Of a DNA stretch of 64,000 nt, positions 61,139 to 64,000 are shown in pieces. Numbering within the stretch: the stretch's first letter is position 1; each line of letters opens with the position of its first letter. Both the position numbers and the translations under genes were made by a program. This DNA is from Pseudomonas kilonensis (lineage in GTDB: Bacteria; Pseudomonadota; Gammaproteobacteria; Pseudomonadales; Pseudomonadaceae): contig NZ_LHVH01000019.1 in NCBI RefSeq assembly GCF_001269885.1, positions 217,475 to 281,474 on the forward strand. Direction: 5' to 3'. The notes beneath the pieces were generated by a model. The model had not been told where the DNA came from. It made no database searches and saw only the letters and a program-made list of their open reading frames with translations.

Positions 61139-61356
61139 GCTCTGACAGCCTGATCAAGATGGCCAACCAGATCGCCCAGTATTTCGCCAGCGAGCCGGAT
61201 CACGCGGTGGCGGTGCGGGGCGTGTACCAGCACATCAAGAGCTTCTGGACGCCGACCATGTATCACGACTTGATGGCCTGGCAAACGAAACATCCCGACG
61301 CTGTCCTGCACCCGTTGGTGTTGGCGGCATTGATGGAGTTTGAAAAAGCGGCTTAG
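61135..61356 (+). CDS. fdsD: Formate dehydrogenase delta subunit
   Basis: A 73-residue FdsD: SLIKMANQIAQYFASEP, AVAVRGVYQHIKSFWTPTMY and HPLVLAALMEF are the FdsD pattern. It is needed for activity or assembly of soluble formate dehydrogenases. It starts inside the fdsA stop (ATGA). The fdsC/fdhD sulfurtransferase normally found between fdsA and fdsD is missing here and must be elsewhere. Confidence 0.92.
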   Translation: MSSDSLIKMANQIAQYFASEPDHAVAVRGVYQHIKSFWTPTMYHDLMAWQTKHPDAVLHPLVLAALMEFEKAA

Positions 61357-61376
61357 CAAGGAAATGCTGTAGGACC

Positions 61377-61438
61377 TGCACACAGCCCCGGTCGGTTCCC
61401 TTCGTCGTTGACGAGGGCGCCGGCCGGGGCTGTGTGCA
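61377..61438. terminator. Terminator hairpin after the fds operon
   Basis: TGCACACAGCCCCGG (61377-61391) pairs perfectly over 15 bp with CCGGGGCTGTGTGCA (61424-61438); the loop also holds a CCGGC/GCCGG extension. TTTCAG follows. It lies 20 bp after fdsD and just before the stop of the convergent pixA-like gene, so it probably serves both directions. Confidence 0.8.
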
Positions 61439-61444
61439 TTTCAG

Positions 61445-61975
61445 TTATTGATTATTGACGGTGATGTAGGGGTCCCATGTGTTGTTCGGGCCGATCTGGT
61501 TCAGGTTACGGTCCAGCAGAACGAAGACGATTTGGTACCAGAGCTTTCCCGGGCTCAGCGCAGTGGACTGCCAGACGGTATAGGTCACATCGGTCTTGGC
61601 AATGCCTCCGGGGGCACCATTGTCCAGATAGGGCACTGGAATGCCGGGGATATTGAAAGATTGCGGGGTCGAGATGGTGCCCTTGTAATCACCGCCCTGA
61701 TGAGGGTCGCCGATCACGACGTTTTTGATCAATGCGATGCGGTCGAAGTTGCGCGACAGCGTGGTGGCGCGCCAGCGAATGATGTCGCCGGGTTTTACGT
61801 CGAACCACAACTCGTTACCGCCTTCGCCTTCGCCACTGGAGATGTTGGCGTGGCTGTCGATGGCGCTGCGGGTCACCAGCATGGCAATCGCACCGCCTAC
61901 GTCATTGGGGTGGGCGAGCAGGTAGTCGGCGTCAACGTTGACGAGCACATCAATGGTTTGGGTCGCTCCAGACAT
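61445..61975 (-). CDS. PixA/AidA-family inclusion-body protein
   Basis: A 176-residue protein of the AidA/PixA family: TQTIDVLVNVDADYLL, IAMLVTRSAIDS, GNELWFDVKPGDIIRWRATT, and AKTDVTYTVWQSTALSPGK. Members form intracellular inclusions in Xenorhabdus or are quorum-regulated in Ralstonia (AidA); function is not known. AAGGAG lies 8 bp before the ATG at 61975; the longer frame upstream is discarded. Regulated by density signals in relatives, but no lux box is seen here. Confidence 0.87.
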   Translation of the reverse strand: MSGATQTIDVLVNVDADYLLAHPNDVGGAIAMLVTRSAIDSHANISSGEGEGGNELWFDVKPGDIIRWRATTLSRNFDRIALIKNVVIGDPHQGGDYKGTISTPQSFNIPGIPVPYLDNGAPGGIAKTDVTYTVWQSTALSPGKLWYQIVFVLLDRNLNQIGPNNTWDPYITVNNQ

Positions 61976-62283
61976 GTTGTTGCTCCTTGAGGGTAATGGC
62001 AGTGACGACCGCCCTTCAAAGGGTGTCCGGGCCACCCGGTCCCTGGGTGCGGTCTCGGGAGGAACGATAGGTGATGGCTTTGTAGTGTCAAATTTCCAAT
62101 TCTTGACGCTGGCGAAACGGAGCGAAGCGCAGCACAACCAAGGCTTTGATTTACCTTTGTGGTGGCCGATCTCTTAACGGACTTTTGGTTGTTTTCCGAG
62201 GGCATCAGAGGGCAAAGGCGCACAACCGTTGTCGGTGACTGCTTCTGATCGTGCGGAGGATGAGAGCCATTGCCGACCGCGGT
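61976..62283. other. Leader/promoter region of the PixA-like gene
   Basis: About 308 bp between the PixA-like start and the stop of the PchB-like gene. It contains AT-rich promoter-like sequence (TGTAGTGTCAAATTTCCAATT near 62081). Reading frames of about 75 residues on both strands lack coding character. I see no RNA or repeat. Confidence 0.45.
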
Positions 62284-62595
62284 TCAGTTGTGGGACTGAT
62301 TCGCCGTCCAGCGCTTCATCTCTTCGGCAATGAAGTGGTGCACCAGATCGCTGTACATCTTCTCGATGGCATCCGGGTTCAAGCCTTCGGCCTCGGCCCA
62401 CACGCGTCGTGTCGCCAGCATGGCCTTGAAACGCTCCGGTGCCTGCACCGAAGCCGCCGAGGTCTTGAATTTAGAGGCCGCGAGCACGTATTGATAGCGC
62501 TTGCCCAGCAGCGTGATGACCGCCTGGTCGAGGGCATCGATTTCGCGTCGGATGTCCTCCATGTTTGCGCATTGCGAGGGTTGCAAAGGGTCCAT
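62284..62595 (-). CDS. PchB-like chorismate mutase / isochorismate pyruvate lyase
   Basis: A 103-residue AroQ-fold protein: MEDIRREIDALDQAVITLLG, KRYQYVLAASKFKTS, QAPERFKAMLATRRVWAEAE and HHFIAEEMKRW. The order ADIR..D..D..I...L..R..YV..A..FK matches PchB, which makes salicylate from isochorismate, but such proteins may instead be chorismate mutases. No isochorismate synthase gene is close. The isochorismatase-family gene 60 bp upstream shares its strand. Confidence 0.85.
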   Translation of the reverse strand: MDPLQPSQCANMEDIRREIDALDQAVITLLGKRYQYVLAASKFKTSAASVQAPERFKAMLATRRVWAEAEGLNPDAIEKMYSDLVHHFIAEEMKRWTANQSHN

Positions 62596-62655
62596 GCAGT
62601 GAGCTCCGCTTGTTGAACAAGACCGGCCCGACGTGGGCCGATCTTCTGATGGGGT

Positions 62656-63174
62656 TTAGAAGCACCAGTCCTCAGCGCGAACGACACGACAGAAGGCGCC
62701 TGCCAGGGTTGCGTTGTGATGGGCGACGATCATTTCTGCCTTCAATTCAGGCGTGTCGGAACAGGTATGACCGTCGGCGATCAGGACCGCGTCGAACCCC
62801 AGGTCCCGCGCGGCTCGGCAGGTGCTGTCGATACAATACTGGGTTTTCATACCGGTGATGACCAGGCCTTCAGCATCGCAAGCCTTTAGCCGCTCTGCCA
62901 GGCCTGTCTGGGTGAAGGCGTTGGGGCGGGTTTTTTCGAAGATGACTTCGTCACCCTCCAACTGCAGTTCCTGCACCAGTTGCGTCAGCGGGCTTGCAGG
63001 CTCGATGGGCGAGCCAGGCGGGCCTACGTGGCGAACCAGGAAAATCGGTGCCCCGGCCTTCCGGGCCTTGAGCAGCAAGCCATTCAACGTGTCCAGCAAC
63101 GCTTCGCCGGCCCAGGGTTTATCCGGGCCGTGAAACAACCCAACTTGCATATCGAGAATCAACAGAGCGTGCAT
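62656..63174 (-). CDS. Isochorismatase-family cysteine hydrolase
   Basis: A 172-residue hydrolase: catalytic Asp in LLILDMQVGLF, Lys in VIFEKTRPNAFTQTGL and Cys in VITGMKTQYCIDSTCRAARD, with GHTCSDTPEL after. The family includes isochorismatases, nicotinamidases and other amidases; side-chain details do not fix the substrate. The start ATG 63174 has AAGGA 8 bp ahead. It precedes the PchB-like gene, possibly in one transcript. Confidence 0.87.
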   Translation of the reverse strand: MHALLILDMQVGLFHGPDKPWAGEALLDTLNGLLLKARKAGAPIFLVRHVGPPGSPIEPASPLTQLVQELQLEGDEVIFEKTRPNAFTQTGLAERLKACDAEGLVITGMKTQYCIDSTCRAARDLGFDAVLIADGHTCSDTPELKAEMIVAHHNATLAGAFCRVVRAEDWCF

Positions 63175-63217
63175 GGTGCTTTCCTTGCGTGTGGGCCAGC
63201 GACGCAAGGGCAAAAGA

Positions 63218-63247
63218 AAAGGCCCTTACCATCGCTGGCGGGCCTTT
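63218..63247. terminator. Hairpin upstream of the isochorismatase gene
   Basis: AAAGGCCC (63218-63225) pairs with GGGCCTTT (63240-63247), eight perfect pairs around TTACCATCGCTGGC. It stands 44 bp upstream of the minus-strand start, where a transcript from outside would end or where a leader could fold. The rest of 63248-63455 shows no gene. Confidence 0.5.
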
Positions 63248-63455
63248 GAGATACGTGTGTTATTGGCTCACGACACCTCACGACCCGCCTTGGCGGTCGT
63301 GGTTGTGGTGGTCGAGGCGATCTGTGGCAGGTTCATGGTGCTGACAGTAACTTCCGGTCGTCAGGTTTGGCAAGCGGGTATGTCAGTTTACTTGCGAAAG
63401 CGGTCGATCGTTCCCGCGCTGCTGCGTGGGTACGATCGGGTCGTGGGGGCTGTGA

Positions 63456-64000
63456 AGATCGTTCCTCACGCTCCGCGTGGGAATGCCGCCAGGGACGCTC
63501 CGCGTTCCGCTTCTGGAAAGTGACGCAGAGCGTCACAGGATGCATGCCCACGCGGAGCGTGGGAACGATCGGGGCGCGGGGCCTGTGGAAGATCGTTCCT
63601 CACGCTCTGCGTGGGAATGCCGCCAGGGACGCTCCGCGTTCCGCTTCGGGAGGGTGACGCAGAGCGTCACGGGATGCATTCCCACGCAGAGCGTGGGAAC
63701 GATCGGGTCGCGGGGGGCTGTGGAGATCGTTCCTCACGCTCCGCGTGGGAATGCCGCCAGGGACGCTCCGCGTTCCGCTTCGGGAGGGTGACGCAGAGCG
63801 TCACGGGATGCATTCCCACGCAGAGCGTGGGAACGATCGGGTCGCGGGGGGCTGTGGAGATCGTTCCTCACGCTCCGCGTGGGAATGCCGCCAGGGACGC
63901 TCCGCGTTCCGCTTCTGGAAAGTGACGCAGAGCGTCACGGGATGCATTCCCACGCAGAGCGTGGGAACGATCGGGTCGCGGGGGGCTGTGGAGATCGTTC
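63456..64000. repeat. Tandem array of 134-bp palindromic repeats
   Basis: A unit beginning GATCGTTCCTCACGCTC repeats at 63456, 63591, 63725, 63859 and 63993 (spacing 135, 134, 134, 134), running off the window. Each unit contains GTTCCTCACGCTCCGCGTGG matched near its end by the inverted GCATTCCCACGCAGAGCGTG, and a central perfect GTGACGC-AGA-GCGTCAC. Copies differ at few positions (TGGAAA/GGGAGG, TCCG/TCTG). Because 134 is not a multiple of three, the open frames across it are chance products of repeat composition. Confidence 0.9.

Noticed and set aside
63477..63925. Overlapping short frames with RSAWECRQGRSAFRF-type products
   Set aside because: They are translations of the tandem repeat; a 134-bp period changes frame each unit, so no protein is maintained.
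63456..64000. Possible CRISPR array
   Set aside because: Units are 134 bp with near-identical sequence throughout and no unique spacers; no cas genes are present.

Overview
The window reads as chromosomal DNA of a Pseudomonas, most likely of the P. fluorescens group. The evidence is high-GC coding sequence, an OprD-family porin, an OprI-like lipoprotein remnant, several LysR regulators, an FNR/Anr-type regulator with an FNR box, DUF6124 and DUF2986 small genes, and REP/REPIN palindromes with the GAGCAAGC-type core. Species assignment is inference. No rRNA, tRNA, CRISPR array, IS transposase or complete prophage was seen.

Layout. 0-5 kb: end of a universal stress gene, an FNR box driving a beta-CASP metallo-beta-lactamase gene, an Anr paralogue, an HD-GYP phosphodiesterase and an unlisted oprI-like pseudogene. 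5-8.2 kb: EamA exporter with divergent LysR, then an OprD porin. 8.5-14.7 kb: a redox locus (ApbE flavin transferase, PepSY/flavodoxin/reductase fusion, DUF2271 protein with a flavinylation-type motif, PepSY protein) divergent from an OmpR/histidine-kinase pair. 14.8-17.8 kb: GntR, MFS transporter, amidohydrolase. 17.9-20.5 kb: HWE kinase and receiver. 20.5-24.2 kb: REPINs, HIT protein, secreted cupin/carboxymuconolactone-decarboxylase fusion, LysR. 24.4-27.1 kb: small accessory genes, including a DUF6124 gene behind a strongly structured 5' leader. 27.4-34.4 kb: ABC exporter, membrane protein, LysR/type-2 ArgC, LuxR/polyamine-type binding protein. 34.5-49.3 kb: truncated orphan VgrG, hydrolases with LysR or XRE regulators, a subtilase, small DUF genes, and a Tat-exported FAD oxidoreductase coupled to a YiiX-like hydrolase.

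49.4-55.8 kb is an AT-richer polymorphic-toxin locus read on the minus strand. It holds two adjacent Rhs/YD-repeat genes, each starting with its own signal peptide. Downstream of the Rhs C-terminus come a candidate immunity gene, an orphan Rhs toxin tip, a DUF7336-like candidate immunity gene, a small membrane protein and a 45-bp scrap of Rhs core. 56.2-61.4 kb is a compact fdsGBAD operon for NAD-linked, molybdenum-dependent formate dehydrogenase, closed by a strong terminator. 61.4-63.2 kb holds a PixA/AidA-type protein, a PchB-like chorismate mutase/isochorismate lyase and an isochorismatase-family hydrolase. The window ends inside a 134-bp tandem array of palindromic units.

The items most worth following up are the Rhs two-gene system with its displaced tips, the structured DUF6124 leader, the ApbE-PepSY-DUF2271 redox locus, and the Anr paralogue with a changed recognition helix.
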